From an uncultured Haemophilus sp. (GTDB taxonomy: Bacteria > Pseudomonadota > Gammaproteobacteria > Enterobacterales > Pasteurellaceae), in assembly GCA_905205995.1 (NCBI GenBank), contig CAJLFU010000002.1, forward strand, positions 1 to 64,000: a stretch of 64,000 nucleotides of DNA, written 5' to 3'. The notes under the pieces were generated by a model. That model saw only the letters and a list, made by a program, of their open reading frames with translations, did not search any database and had not been told where the DNA came from. Position numbers and translations under genes: made by a program. Of this stretch, positions 38,565 to 48,446 are shown in pieces. Within the stretch, counting starts at the first letter, position 1, and the number at the start of each line of letters is the position of its first letter.

Positions 38565-39500
38565 TTATGAATATAAACTTGGCTCATCTTCAGTTGGACG
38601 TGTTTTAAATCGGCGGTGGAGCCACATGTATTGTTCCACACCTTTTAAAATTTCTTTTTCCACGACTTTATTCATTCTTGCCGCGATCGCCGTTTCATCT
38701 GAAAGATCGGAAAAATCCACTGGAGGAGAAATACTGACCGTATAGCCTGAACCATCTTTATTACGCAATGGGGCAAAAGGCACAACTTTACAATTTGGCG
38801 CGGACTTAAGTAGATAATAACTGCCCGTAGTAGTTGCCGCTTCTTTTACAGCAAAGAAAGGCACAAATACGGCATTTTTTCGCCCGTAGTCATGATCGGG
38901 CGCATACCAAATGGTTTCACCTTTGCGTAAAGCTTTGAACATTCCACGTAGATCCTTTCGGTTCAGCATATCTTTATTTGAACGTAAGCGACCTTTGATT
39001 TGTAGCCAATCCAATACAGGATTGTCATTTGGACGATAAACACCTATGCCAGGATGATGTAAGCCCACAATACGCGCGCCTAATTCAAGGGTAAGAAAAT
39101 GGACACCCACAAAGATAATGCCGTCTTGGGCGTTTTCTTTTAAATAATTTAACCCTTCAATTTTTGACCATTTTTTGATGCGAGCATCAGACCAAAACCA
39201 AGCCATGCCAGTTTCAATAATCGCCATACCAACGGCACGCAAGTTTTCTTGCAAAATGGCTTCGCGTTCTTGCTCAGGCATTTTTGGGAAGCAGAGTTCA
39301 AGGTTTCGGCGGGCAATCGCTGCACGGCGCTTTCCCACTTTTAATTTTGAGAAAAGCCAACCTAAGCCGTTGCCGATGTGACGTAAAATTGGGTAGGGAA
39401 GTAACAAAAGGCTTCGCCAAATCGCCACACCAAGCCAAAAGCCCCAGTATTTAGGGGCAAGAAAGTGCGGTTGAAATTGAGGGAGTTTTTCGTTTTTCAT
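38565..39500 (-). CDS. lpxL: Lipid A late acyltransferase LpxL (HtrB)
   Basis: LpxL (HtrB) adds the first secondary acyl chain to Kdo2-lipid IVA at the inner membrane. The 311-residue protein has an N-terminal membrane helix (about residues 15-40) and the HX4E catalytic motif in VGVHFLTLELGA near residue 135. Other family motifs are YRPNDNPVLDWLQ, MLNRKDLRGM and WYAPDHDYG. In H. influenzae htrB is likewise divergent from the hldE gene. A paralogue, lpxM, lies at 15820-16779. Confidence 0.94.
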   Translation of the reverse strand: MKNEKLPQFQPHFLAPKYWGFWLGVAIWRSLLLLPYPILRHIGNGLGWLFSKLKVGKRRAAIARRNLELCFPKMPEQEREAILQENLRAVGMAIIETGMAWFWSDARIKKWSKIEGLNYLKENAQDGIIFVGVHFLTLELGARIVGLHHPGIGVYRPNDNPVLDWLQIKGRLRSNKDMLNRKDLRGMFKALRKGETIWYAPDHDYGRKNAVFVPFFAVKEAATTTGSYYLLKSAPNCKVVPFAPLRNKDGSGYTVSISPPVDFSDLSDETAIAARMNKVVEKEILKGVEQYMWLHRRFKTRPTEDEPSLYS

Positions 39501-39597
39501 AATTCTTTTCTGGTTAGTTCGGTGTCTAGTTTATCGCAAATTTGAGTTGTGGTAAAATTGCACCAAATTTTTATTATTCCAACAGAGAGATTTCAAA

Positions 39598-41028
39598 ATG
39601 GCTCAATATTCTGCCAATTTTAATCAAGCGAAAGTATTAGTGTTAGGCGATGTCATGCTTGACCGTTACTGGTTTGGTGCAACTAATCGTATTTCACCAG
39701 AAGCACCGGTTCCTGTGGTTCGCGTACAAAATAATGAAGAGCGTGCAGGTGGTGCAGCAAACGTTGCGATGAATATTGCTTCTCTTAATGTACCCGTGCA
39801 AATTTTGGGCTTAATTGGTCAGGATGAAACAGGTTCCGCCTTAACGAATTTATTACAGCATCAAAAAATTGATTGTAATTTTGTGGCATTGGATACTCAC
39901 CCAACTATTACGAAATTACGTATTTTATCTCGCCATCAACAGTTACTTCGTTTGGATTTTGAAGAAGATTTCCAAAATGTGGAATGCCAAGAGTTGCTAG
40001 TAAAATTGGAAACTGAAGTGAAAAACTTTGGTGCGTTGGTACTTTCAGATTATGGCAAAGGCACGTTAAAAGATGTGCAAAAGATGATCCAAATTGCACG
40101 CAAAGCGAACGTGCCCGTGTTAATCGATCCAAAAGGTATGGATTTTGAGCGTTATCGTGGTGCGACTTTACTGACACCGAATATGTCTGAGTTTGAAGCG
40201 GTAGTAGGTAAATGTGATTCTGAAGAAGAAATTATTGAGAAAGGTTTAAAATTAATTTCAGACATTGAATTGACCGCACTTTTAGTGACGCGCTCTGAAA
40301 AAGGCATGACATTACTTCGTCCAAATCAAGAACCGTTCCATCTACCAACTGTTGCAAAAGAAGTATTTGATGTAACGGGGGCAGGCGATACGGTAATCAG
40401 TGTCTTAGCAACCGCACTTGCAGATGGGCGCTCTTTTGAAGAATCTTGCTATTTAGCTAACGTAGCTGCAGGTATTGTGGTCGGTAAATTGGGTACATCA
40501 ACTGTTTCTACTGTGGAATTAGAGAATGCAATCCATGGCCGTTCTGAAACAGGCTTCGGTATTATGTCAGAAAGCCAATTAAAAACTGCAGTAGCTCATG
40601 CTAAAGCGCGCGGTGAGAAAATTGTGATGACAAACGGTTGTTTCGATATTCTTCACCCTGGCCATGTGTCTTATTTAGAAAATGCTCGCAAACTTGGTGA
40701 TCGTTTAATTGTTGCCGTGAATACGGATGACTCAGTGAAACGCTTAAAAGGTGAAAGTCGTCCAATTAACAATCTGAATGCACGTATGGCAGTATTGGCT
40801 GGTTTAGCTTCTGTGGATTGGGTGGTCTCTTTTGATGAAGATACACCACAACGTTTAATCGGCGATATTTTACCGGATTTATTGGTAAAAGGCGGCGATT
40901 ACAAACCAGAAGAGATTGCAGGTAGTAAAGAAGTGTGGGCGAACGGCGGCGATGTTCGTGTATTGAATTTCGAAAATGGCTGTTCAACTACAAACGTGAT
41001 TGAGAAAATCAAAGCGCTGAAAGATTAA
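39598..41028 (+). CDS. hldE: Bifunctional heptose-7-phosphate kinase / heptose-1-phosphate adenylyltransferase
   Basis: HldE carries out two steps of ADP-heptose synthesis for the LPS inner core. The ribokinase-like domain (about residues 1-318) shows GGAANVAMN near residue 50 and the [11 protein letters not shown] active-site motif. The cytidylyltransferase-like domain (about 340-476) shows [20 protein letters not shown] and the HxGH-type phosphate site. Length is 476, the usual fused form. AGAGA lies before the ATG at 39598. Confidence 0.97.
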   Translation: MAQYSANFNQAKVLVLGDVMLDRYWFGATNRISPEAPVPVVRVQNNEERAGGAANVAMNIASLNVPVQILGLIGQDETGSALTNLLQHQKIDCNFVALDTHPTITKLRILSRHQQLLRLDFEEDFQNVECQELLVKLETEVKNFGALVLSDYGKGTLKDVQKMIQIARKANVPVLIDPKGMDFERYRGATLLTPNMSEFEAVVGKCDSEEEIIEKGLKLISDIELTALLVTRSEKGMTLLRPNQEPFHLPTVAKEVFDVTGAGDTVISVLATALADGRSFEESCYLANVAAGIVVGKLGTSTVSTVELENAIHGRSETGFGIMSESQLKTAVAHAKARGEKIVMTNGCFDILHPGHVSYLENARKLGDRLIVAVNTDDSVKRLKGESRPINNLNARMAVLAGLASVDWVVSFDEDTPQRLIGDILPDLLVKGGDYKPEEIAGSKEVWANGGDVRVLNFENGCSTTNVIEKIKALKD

Positions 41029-41045
41029 TCACTTTGTAAAAACAG

Positions 41046-41078
41046 CGGGCAACCTGTTCTACACGTTGCCCGTTTTTT
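41046..41078 (+). terminator. hldE terminator
   Basis: CGGGCAAC (41046-41053) and GTTGCCCG (41065-41072) form an 8-bp GC-rich stem followed by TTTTTT, just before the convergent receptor gene. Confidence 0.85.
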
Positions 41079-41081
41079 ATT

Positions 41082-43070
41082 TTAGAATTTATATCGAATA
41101 TTGCCGAAATAAATGCGTCCTTCTTCCGGGTAGCCTGCTTGATAGTAGTAGTTTTTATCAAAGAGATTTGATACACCCGCTTCTAAACTTAATCCTGAAA
41201 CAGGTTCATAGATTAATTTCGCATTGCTGTTTCCAAAACCAGACAGTTTCACGGTTTTACCACCATCTAAATAATAACGCCCATGTTCCGCTTCTTGGCT
41301 CACATCAAGTGAAAGATTTGGCAGCATTTTCCAATCAACAAATGCAAAGAATTTATGTTTTGGCACATTCTTCACAATGAGATCTTGGGTTTTATTTTTT
41401 GCATGGGTATAGGTGTAATTTGCACCTAACGTTAAATTATCCGTTGCAAAAAGGTTCACGGCTACTTCAACTCCTTTAAACGCTTCTTTACCTACGTTTT
41501 GATATTGGTTAAGTTTTTTGCTAATTGCTACTTCTTCAATCGCCTCTTTTACTTCAGAGTAGAAAAGCGCGCTATCCACTCTTAACCAATCGCCAAAGGT
41601 ATGCATATAGCTGGCTTCGTAGTGATAGGCAGTTTCTGGGCTTAAAAACGGATTCGGCTCAGTTCGCCCAAATCGGCGAGAATAACGTTCTTTCATTGTG
41701 GCAAAGCGTGTTTTCTTCGCAAAACTCAGCGCAAATTCATCATGTTCAGTGAAATGATGGGCAAGTTTGATTTGGTAATTAAAGGCATGTTTATTACCGA
41801 TATCAAACGGACAAATCGCATTTTTTTGGTGAGTTGATGCACATTGTTTTTCAAATTTCTCTGCACGGTTTGAATCTCGTTTGTCGTAACTGATTCCAGT
41901 AATCAGTGAAGTTTGCTCATTAAAACGATGAGTATTTTCTAAACCAAAGCTATAGGTACGATCTTTATCTACTGCAGTAGGTTCATCATCATTATGTTCG
42001 CGATGCACGTCATATTTAATGAGGGTAGAGAATTTTAAGTGGTCTTTGGAGGTTAAATCGCCACCTAAATCAAAGCCCGCACCATAGGAATAATCACGGT
42101 AATAGCTATTAAAACTCGATTTTTTCTTTTGAGTACTAAATGTAGCGTCATCAAAAGCACGTAAGTCATTTTTAAAGGTGTCGTAAAATGCTTTCGTGTT
42201 CAACGTGAGATTATGGGCGCCAAATTCAGTATGTGAAAGGAAATAGATACTGTCTTTATCCCACATCGGCCAGCGCCAGTAGCGTTCAAAGCTATCAGCG
42301 CCAGAATAGAACGGCGATTCTTTGGTGCCTTTTTGTGTGGAGAACACAAGTGCGTATTCATCATGCTCATTTGGTGTATAAGCGACTTTCAAACTTAGTT
42401 TTTTATCACGTTGTTTAGAATTTTCTGCTCGGCCACCATCATCCCCTTTGGGATTGATTTGTTGATAATGATGAGAAAGTTGTAAGCCTTGTTTTTCAAC
42501 AAAAGAACCACTTATTTGCGCATAAAATAATTCTTGTTTAGTCCCTAAATTAAAATTAGTTTTATTGCTTGCTGTACCGCCACTTTTACCATGTGAAAAA
42601 CCATAGCCAATAGAACCTTCGAAAGGTTTAGTTGGTTTTTGGGAAATTAAATTCACTGCACCACCCATGGTATTTGAGCCATAAAGCACAGAGCTTGCGC
42701 CTTTAGAAATATCAATACGAGATAAATCAAAGGTAGTAAAACGCCCCAAATCCATTTCGCCATCATAAGGGACATAAACAGGAATACCATCCATAAATAC
42801 GGGTACGCGGCGAGCATTAAAACCACGTACTAATCAGTTGTATTCGTTGCGTGCGCCACCATGTTCGACAAACACACCCGGTGTGCTTTTTGCTACATCA
42901 GACACACGATCTTGGTTGTTTTTTTGTAATTCAGCTTGATCAATACGCGCGGTGCTGAGATCACTCGCTTTTTCACCGATGACTTCAATTTGGCCAAGAG
43001 TAAATACATTCTCGGCATAAGCAGGCAAGCAAGCCAAACTAATGGCGATGCAAAGCAGTTTCTTTTCCAT
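41082..43070 (-). pseudogene. TonB-dependent receptor interrupted by one in-frame TGA
   Basis: This reads as a complete outer-membrane receptor of about 660 codons in one frame: signal peptide (MEKKLLCIAISLACLPAYA), TonB box/plug start (IEVIGEKASDLSTARI, STPGVFVEHGGARNEYN), plug motifs (LVRGFNARRVPVFMDGIPVY) and a 22-strand-type barrel ending in the aromatic RYKF. A TGA at 42836-42834, within the plug after residue 78, splits it; 13 further codons precede the next ATG. No frameshift is needed to join the halves. The neighbouring Mo/W-type ABC genes suggest the substrate is molybdate, tungstate or a chelate; haem or iron chelates are alternatives. It overlaps the preceding membrane-protein gene by 32 bases. 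Confidence 0.85.
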
Positions 43071-43554
43071 TGGAACATCCTTTTAGGTTAGGGTTGAAAC
43101 GTAACTTCAATGCAATGGTGATAGCAGAAAAAATTTTCTCATCATTATGGGGGAAATTTTCTCGTAAAGTGCGGTTAGAATCGCTGAAGTTTATTTTTCC
43201 GTTAGCTAATTCTGTGAGTAAAATCGAAGGGTCAAGTTGAAGTTCCTCCGCAATTTGTAGAATTGAAAAGTGCTCAAACGTCATGATCAAACGGTCTAAA
43301 TTGCAATAGGTGGGATACCGACTATGTGTCACCAAATCGTTAAATTGTTGAACAATTTTGACCGCTTTATTTTTACGATTGAAGAAGTGTAAAGCTACAC
43401 CCAAAATAAACAGTAAAGCAGAACCTAAATGCAACTGAAAGATGCCTTGAATGGGCCACTGGAAGTAAATCCCTAAGCCGCTGAACAATATCCCAGCCAA
43501 TCCTGCAATGAGCATACAAAGTAAGCAAAACTTATAAATTACATCCCATTTCAT
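43039..43554 (-). CDS. DUF4405-like small membrane protein
   Basis: This 171-residue protein has two N-terminal membrane helices (about residues 7-30 and 40-58). The second contains the pattern LHLGSALLFILGVALHFFNRK, which resembles the paired-histidine helices of DUF4405/cytochrome-b-like proteins. The C-terminal half (LQIAEELQLDPSILLTELANG ... TLRENFPHNDEKIFSAI) looks like the small helical domain often found after such helices. It could bind haem through the two histidines or be a chaperone-like partner; neither is shown. It lies upstream of and overlaps the TonB receptor gene, and is divergent from the first ABC operon, sharing ModE-like control sites. Confidence 0.6.
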   Translation of the reverse strand: MKWDVIYKFCLLCMLIAGLAGILFSGLGIYFQWPIQGIFQLHLGSALLFILGVALHFFNRKNKAVKIVQQFNDLVTHSRYPTYCNLDRLIMTFEHFSILQIAEELQLDPSILLTELANGKINFSDSNRTLRENFPHNDEKIFSAITIALKLRFNPNLKGCSNGKETALHRH

Positions 43555-43580
43555 TTTTTCACCTTTAGCTACGAATAATA

Positions 43581-43608
43581 AATATTATATAATTAAAAAT
43601 ATAACGAT
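43581..43608. promoter_or_regulatory. ModE-like operator, divergent region, site 1
   Basis: AATATTATATA, six bases, then AATATAACGAT. Compared with the E. coli ModE consensus ATCGCTATATA-N6-TATATAACGAT, the right half matches 10 of 11 positions and the left half 7 of 11. It overlaps TATAAT-like boxes on both strands, so binding would block both divergent promoters. Confidence 0.55.
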
Positions 43609-43627
43609 ATTATTCTAACAAAATTTA

Positions 43628-43655
43628 TTTGTTATGTTAAAAAATATATAGCGTT
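43628..43655. promoter_or_regulatory. ModE-like operator, divergent region, site 2
   Basis: TTTGTTATGTT, A6, then TATATAGCGTT. The right half matches 9 of 11 consensus positions, the left half about 6. It is weaker than site 1 but in the same orientation and 47 bases away. Confidence 0.4.
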
Positions 43656-43699
43656 AAGATTGAGTTGTATCAGTTGAATGGCTAAAAGAGGGAGAAAAC

Positions 43700-44698
43700 A
43701 TGAAAAAATGGATAACCATTGTACTTTCAGTCTGTGTAGGAACCGCAGCATTAGCAACCGAGGAAGTGTCTTATTTGGCAGGGGAATTACCTCCGCCAAC
43801 TAAAATTGAAAAAGTATTAAGTGCGGGCAATCCAGCTGATGTGTTGCTACTTTCAAGTGCACCGAATAAATTGCTGGGATTAGCAGGGTTTAATATGGAA
43901 AAACGTGGAAAGCTTTTCTCAGCAGCACTGCAATCTTTACCAACCTTAGGGAAAATAGCTGGAAAAGGCAGCACGCTCTCGCCAGAGAAAATTGTGGCAT
44001 TACAACCGAATTTAATTGTTGATGTGGGTAATGTTACGCCAAACTATATCGATCAAGCGAAACGTACTTTTGAACAAACGGGCGTGCCTTATTTGTTGCT
44101 AGATGGCAAACTTAGCGAAACACCGACCACTTTGCGTTACTTGGGGAAAATACTAGACGTAGAAAATCTTACTGAACCTCAAGCGAAGTATGCAGAAGAA
44201 ACCCTCAAACAAGCGGTCGAAAACGCCTCTAAATTTACCAAAACCTTCTATTTAGCTCGTAGTGCAGATGGCTTACAAACAGGACAAAAAGGCTCCATTC
44301 ATACGGAAGCCATTGAAATAGTCGGTTTAAAAAACGTGGTAGAAGGCGATCATAAAGGGCTCACACAGGTTTCGATGGAGCAACTTTTATTATGGAATCC
44401 TGATGTGATTTTTAGCCAATATCCTGAGTTTTTGCAAACCTTAAAAGAGAATCCGCAATGGCAACAATTAAGTGCGGTCAAAAATGGACACGTTTTTTTA
44501 ATTCCGAATAATCCATTTGGTTGGTTAGATTCGCCACCTAGTGTGAACCGTTTGCTTGGAGTACGTTGGGTCTCTCATTTAGTCAGCGGTAAATCTATTG
44601 CTGAATTTGCAAAAGAAGTAAAAACGTTTTATCACTTGTTCTATCAGATTGAATTAACCGCAGAACAAGCGGCTCAATTGCTACATGATGTGAAATAG
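43700..44698 (+). CDS. Periplasmic binding protein of a BtuF/FecB-type metal ABC system
   Basis: This 332-residue protein has a signal peptide (MKKWITIVLSVCVGTAALA) and the class III binding-protein pattern: PADVLLLSSAPNKLLGLAG in the first lobe, LSPEKIVALQPNLIVDVG and, in the second lobe, VSMEQLLLWNPDVIFSQYPE, then IPNNPFGWLDSPPSVNRLLG. It is the first gene of a four-gene operon with a BtuC-type permease, an ATPase and modD. The ModE-like boxes and modD favour molybdate or tungstate, or a chelate of them, as ligand; an iron or cobalamin-type substrate cannot be excluded. Confidence 0.82.
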   Translation: MKKWITIVLSVCVGTAALATEEVSYLAGELPPPTKIEKVLSAGNPADVLLLSSAPNKLLGLAGFNMEKRGKLFSAALQSLPTLGKIAGKGSTLSPEKIVALQPNLIVDVGNVTPNYIDQAKRTFEQTGVPYLLLDGKLSETPTTLRYLGKILDVENLTEPQAKYAEETLKQAVENASKFTKTFYLARSADGLQTGQKGSIHTEAIEIVGLKNVVEGDHKGLTQVSMEQLLLWNPDVIFSQYPEFLQTLKENPQWQQLSAVKNGHVFLIPNNPFGWLDSPPSVNRLLGVRWVSHLVSGKSIAEFAKEVKTFYHLFYQIELTAEQAAQLLHDVK

Positions 44699-44700
44699 CT

Positions 44701-45714
44701 ATGCCGTATTTTGTTCAGCGTAACCCGAAAGTATTTTTCACTTCGCTGGTGATTTTGTTAGTCGGCACCATTTTGCTCTCGTTGAATGTGGGAAAATTTC
44801 CGATTTCGCCATTTCAACTTGGGCAGGCGATTCGTTGTGTCTTTGACACAGAATGTCAAACACCATCTTCCGTTGAAACGGTGCTTTGGCATATTCGCAC
44901 ACCACGTATTTTAGTGGCTTGTTTGGTGGGAGCAGCGCTTGCAGCAGTGGGGGCGACTTATCAGGGGATGTTTAAAAATCCGTTAGTTTCTCCTGATATC
45001 TTAGGTGTTTCAAGCGGTGCAGGACTAGGCGCATCACTGGCCATTTTCTACAATTTACCGATGTTTTACGTGCAGCTTTTTGCTTTTAGTGGCGGTATCT
45101 TGGCGGTGCTGTGTGTTTCTATGGTCGCATCACGAAGCCGTAATCAAGACCCAATTTTAGTTTTAGTGCTTTCAGGGATTGCTATCGGTTCATTACTCGG
45201 CGCGGGTATTTCACTGTTAAAAATTCTAGCCGATCCTTTCACCCAATTACCTTCGATTACCTTTTGGCTATTAGGTAGTTTCACGGCTGTCGGCGTGAAA
45301 GAATTAAGTCAACTTGCCCCTATTTTAATACTTGGTATTCTGCCACTTTTCTTATTACGCTGGCGCTTAAATCTACTTGCTTTAGAAGAAGATGAAGCCA
45401 AAAGCCTTGGTATTCCGATTCAGCGCACGCGTTATATTTTGATTATTTTCACTACGCTTTGCACTGCAAGTGCGGTCTCAATTACAGGCATTATTGGTTG
45501 GGTTGGATTGCTCGTACCTCATATTGCTCGATTATTAGTGGGGGCTAATTTCATTTTATTACTGCCAACATCATTGTTGCTCGGCGCGAGCTTTTTACTT
45601 CTCACGGACACGCTCGCCCGCACGGTTGCGAGTATTGAATTGCCAATAGGGATTTTAACTTCTGCTTGTGGCGCACCGTTTTTCCTCTATTTATTATTGA
45701 GAGGGCGAAAATGA
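44701..45714 (+). CDS. FecCD/BtuC-type ABC permease
   Basis: This 337-residue inner-membrane permease has about ten helices and the family motifs RTPRILVACLVGAALAAVGATYQGMFKNPLVSPDILG split across residues 67-105, GAGLGASLAI, and the ATPase-contact/C-terminal segment GIIGWVGLLVPHIARLLVG. It starts two bases after the binding-protein stop and its TGA overlaps the ATPase ATG (ATGA at 45711-45714). It is intact, unlike the permease of the second ABC system. Confidence 0.9.
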   Translation: MPYFVQRNPKVFFTSLVILLVGTILLSLNVGKFPISPFQLGQAIRCVFDTECQTPSSVETVLWHIRTPRILVACLVGAALAAVGATYQGMFKNPLVSPDILGVSSGAGLGASLAIFYNLPMFYVQLFAFSGGILAVLCVSMVASRSRNQDPILVLVLSGIAIGSLLGAGISLLKILADPFTQLPSITFWLLGSFTAVGVKELSQLAPILILGILPLFLLRWRLNLLALEEDEAKSLGIPIQRTRYILIIFTTLCTASAVSITGIIGWVGLLVPHIARLLVGANFILLLPTSLLLGASFLLLTDTLARTVASIELPIGILTSACGAPFFLYLLLRGRK

Positions 45715-46460
45715 ATTTAATTGAAACCCAACAGCTCACCATTGGCTATGGCAATAAACCCCTGCTAGACAAGATCAATTTTGCTTTAAAACCTCAGCAA
45801 ATTTGTTGTTTACTTGGCGCCAATGGGGCAGGGAAAAGTACTTTCTTAAAAACCTTGCTTGGTTTGCAACCTGCACTCAATGGGCAAATTTTCTTTCAAA
45901 ATCGACCGCTTGCTACCTATTCTGCCTCTGAATTAGCACGTGAAATTGCCTATGTGCCGCAAGCACATGCTCAACTTTTTCCTTTTCTTGTTCAAGATAT
46001 GGTATTAATGGGGCGTTCAGCATATCTAAAATGGTATCAAACCCCAAAAGCCGAAGATAAAGATCTTGCCCTTGCGGCTTTAGAGGAATTACAAATAACG
46101 CACCTTGCCAAACGCTATTATCACGAACTCAGCGGTGGTGAAAAACAACTTGTACTCATTGCACGAGCTATTGCTCAACAGGCGAAATTGCTGATTATGG
46201 ATGAGCCCACCGCCAGCCTTGATTTCGGTAATCAAATTCGAGTATTGGAAAAAATTAAGCAACTACAGCATCAGAACATCGCCTTGCTGATTACGACTCA
46301 CAACCCTCAACAAGCGGCCTATTTAGCCGAGAATATTGCGATGCTCGATCAAGAATTTGGTTTCCAACAAGGTGAGAAAAGTGAATTAATGACGCTTGAA
46401 AACCTTGCAAAAATTTACCGCATTTCAGTTCAGGAATTGCAAAAACATCTCAACATTTAA
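45711..46460 (+). CDS. ABC transporter ATPase for the metal system
   Basis: This 249-residue ATPase shows Walker A GANGAGKST near residues 38-46, the Q-loop in YVPQAHAQLFPF, the signature HELSGGEKQLVLIARAI, Walker B LLIMDEPTASLD and the switch histidine in ITTHNPQQ. The ATG at 45711 overlaps the permease stop; an apparent longer frame from 45666 lies inside the permease gene. It powers the permease encoded just upstream. Confidence 0.92.
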   Translation: MNLIETQQLTIGYGNKPLLDKINFALKPQQICCLLGANGAGKSTFLKTLLGLQPALNGQIFFQNRPLATYSASELAREIAYVPQAHAQLFPFLVQDMVLMGRSAYLKWYQTPKAEDKDLALAALEELQITHLAKRYYHELSGGEKQLVLIARAIAQQAKLLIMDEPTASLDFGNQIRVLEKIKQLQHQNIALLITTHNPQQAAYLAENIAMLDQEFGFQQGEKSELMTLENLAKIYRISVQELQKHLNI

Positions 46461-46469
46461 GGATGAACT

Positions 46470-47315
46470 ATGATTTATTTCTCAGACAAAGAACTCGATG
46501 ATCTTTTATTAGAAGATATTTATCGCGGAGACTTAACCACGCACGCATTAGGGGTGGAAAAAGTCCCAGCAAAAATTGAATTCAAACGTAAAAATACCGG
46601 AGTGGTGGCAGGGATTTCAGTGGCAGAACGGTTACTTAAAAAGTTAGACGTAACCCCACAGGTGTATGTAAATGAAGGGGAATCCGTTGAAGCAGGTGCG
46701 GTGTTGTTAAGTGCGCTCGATTCTGCGGACAAATTACAGCAGGCATGGAAAGTAGTGCAGCTTGTATTGGAATGGTCTTGTGGCGTGGCACAATACACAG
46801 TAGAGATGATTGCTAATGCCAGAGCCATTAACCCGAATGCGGTGGTGGCTTGTACCCGTAAAAGTATTCCGAATACCCGAAAACTAGCGACTAATGCAGT
46901 GCTGGCTGCCGGTGGACATATTCATCGTCAAGGTGTGAGCGAAACTGTATTGGTTTTCACTAACCACCGTAATTTATTGGCTGAGCCGAATAACTGGGTG
47001 CATATCGTGGAAACCTTAAAGCGTGAAGCACCAGAAAATAAGATTACTCTCGAAGCAGACAATTTTGCTCAATTCGAACAAATGATTACAGCCTCTCCCG
47101 ATATTATTCAGCTAGATAAATGGTCGCTCGAGGATGTGCAGGCTGCATTAGATTTAATTCAATCACAAGGTAAAAATATTACGCTTTCTGTCGCGGGTGG
47201 TGTGAATAAAAACAATGTGGCGGATTATGCGAAACTCGGTATTCATTTGTTTATTACCTCTGCGCCTTATTATGCTGCACCAGAGGATATTAAGGTGGTG
47301 ATCAGTAAAGCATAA
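46470..47315 (+). CDS. modD: ModD, molybdenum-associated phosphoribosyltransferase homologue
   Basis: ModD is a paralogue of quinolinate phosphoribosyltransferase (NadC) found beside molybdate transport genes. The 281-residue protein has the N-terminal [15 protein letters not shown], the [29 protein letters not shown] motif region (PRTase-like, residues about 131-160), and the barrel-end [14 protein letters not shown] and ITSAPYYA segments. Its exact reaction is not established. It follows the ATPase by nine bases with AAGGA and marks the operon as molybdenum-linked. Confidence 0.88.
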   Translation: MIYFSDKELDDLLLEDIYRGDLTTHALGVEKVPAKIEFKRKNTGVVAGISVAERLLKKLDVTPQVYVNEGESVEAGAVLLSALDSADKLQQAWKVVQLVLEWSCGVAQYTVEMIANARAINPNAVVACTRKSIPNTRKLATNAVLAAGGHIHRQGVSETVLVFTNHRNLLAEPNNWVHIVETLKREAPENKITLEADNFAQFEQMITASPDIIQLDKWSLEDVQAALDLIQSQGKNITLSVAGGVNKNNVADYAKLGIHLFITSAPYYAAPEDIKVVISKA

Positions 47316-47349
47316 TCGTTTTGCTTAGAACATCTATTGTTTTGTATAT

Positions 47350-47377
47350 ATCGCTATATATTTTATTGTATAATAAA
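47350..47377. promoter_or_regulatory. ModE-like operator upstream of molA
   Basis: ATCGCTATATA (47350-47360) is an exact ModE left half-site. After six bases comes TGTATAATAAA, matching 7 of 11 of the right half. A TATAAT (47369-47374) lies within it, so a bound regulator would cover the -10 region of molA. Confidence 0.6.
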
Positions 47378-47405
47378 AATCCGCTTTCATTTTTAAGGAT
47401 GACTT

Positions 47406-48446
47406 ATGAAATTTAACCGCTTATTTGCTGCCGTATTGTTCGGTATTTTTTCCACATCGGCATTAGCTGATCGTGTTGTAACTGATCAATTGGATCGTCA
47501 AGTGACGATTCCCGATCATATTCAGCGTGCCGTGGTATTACAGCATCAAACCCTCAATATTGCCGTGCAATTAGATGCCACCAAACAAATTGTTGGGGTG
47601 TTATCAAATTGGAAAAAACAACTGGGGCAAAATTATGTACGTTTAGCGCCGGAATTAGAAAAAATGGCCATGCCAGGCGATTTAAATTCGGTGAATATTG
47701 AAAGTTTGTTGGAATTAAAACCAGATGTGGTGTTTGTTACCAATTATGCACCACCAGAAATGATTAAGCAAATTGCTGATACCGGTATTCCGGTAATTGC
47801 CATTTCTCTACGAACTGGCAGCGATAAAGATAAACTTAATCCAACCTTGGACGATGAAGATAACGCTTATAACGAAGGTTTAACCCAAGGTATTGAGTTG
47901 ATTGCTCAAGTGTTTGAAAAAGAAAAACAAGGCAAAGAATTAGTTAAGGCGGCTTTTGCTAACCGAAAAATGTTGGCGGAGCGTTTAGGCAATATTCCAG
48001 CGGATAAACGCGTTCGTACTTACATGGCTAATCCAGATTTAAATACCTATGGTTCGGGTAAATATACCGGTTTAATGTTGGAACATGCAGGTGCTTACAA
48101 CGTCGCGGCGGCGACAGTGAAAGGCTTTAAACAGGTATCTATGGAAAATGTGCTTGAGTGGAATCCGGCAGTGATTTTGGTACAAGATCGTTATCCTAAA
48201 GTGGTGGCACAAATTAAAGAAGATGCGGCTTGGGCTAATATTGATGCAGTGAAAAACAACCAAGTATTTTTAATGCCGGAATATGCGAAAGCTTGGGGTT
48301 ATCCGATGCCAGAAGCCTTAGCATTAGGCGAAGTTTGGTTAGCAAAATCGCTATATCCGCAAAAATTTCAAGATATCGATTTAGATAAAATGGTGAATGA
48401 CTACTATTTAAAATTTTATCGTCAACCGTATAACAATGGTAAATAA
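47406..48446 (+). CDS. molA: Molybdate/tungstate-binding protein MolA
   Basis: This 346-residue class III binding protein has a signal peptide (MKFNRLFAAVLFGIFSTSALA) and the features of H. influenzae MolA (HI1472), which binds molybdate and tungstate: VTDQLDRQVTIPDHIQRAVV at the mature N-terminus, NIESLLELKPDVVFVTNYAP, TYGSGKYTGLMLEHAGAYNV, VSMENVLEWNPAVILVQDRY, and MPEYAKAWGYPMPEALALGE. It is followed by molB and molC. AAGGAT precedes the ATG. Confidence 0.88.
   Translation: MKFNRLFAAVLFGIFSTSALADRVVTDQLDRQVTIPDHIQRAVVLQHQTLNIAVQLDATKQIVGVLSNWKKQLGQNYVRLAPELEKMAMPGDLNSVNIESLLELKPDVVFVTNYAPPEMIKQIADTGIPVIAISLRTGSDKDKLNPTLDDEDNAYNEGLTQGIELIAQVFEKEKQGKELVKAAFANRKMLAERLGNIPADKRVRTYMANPDLNTYGSGKYTGLMLEHAGAYNVAAATVKGFKQVSMENVLEWNPAVILVQDRYPKVVAQIKEDAAWANIDAVKNNQVFLMPEYAKAWGYPMPEALALGEVWLAKSLYPQKFQDIDLDKMVNDYYLKFYRQPYNNGK

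Noticed and set aside
42834..42836. TGA read as selenocysteine in the TonB receptor
   Set aside because: No receptor of this type is known to use selenocysteine, the position is in a plug strand rather than a redox site, and no SECIS-like hairpin was evident right after it.
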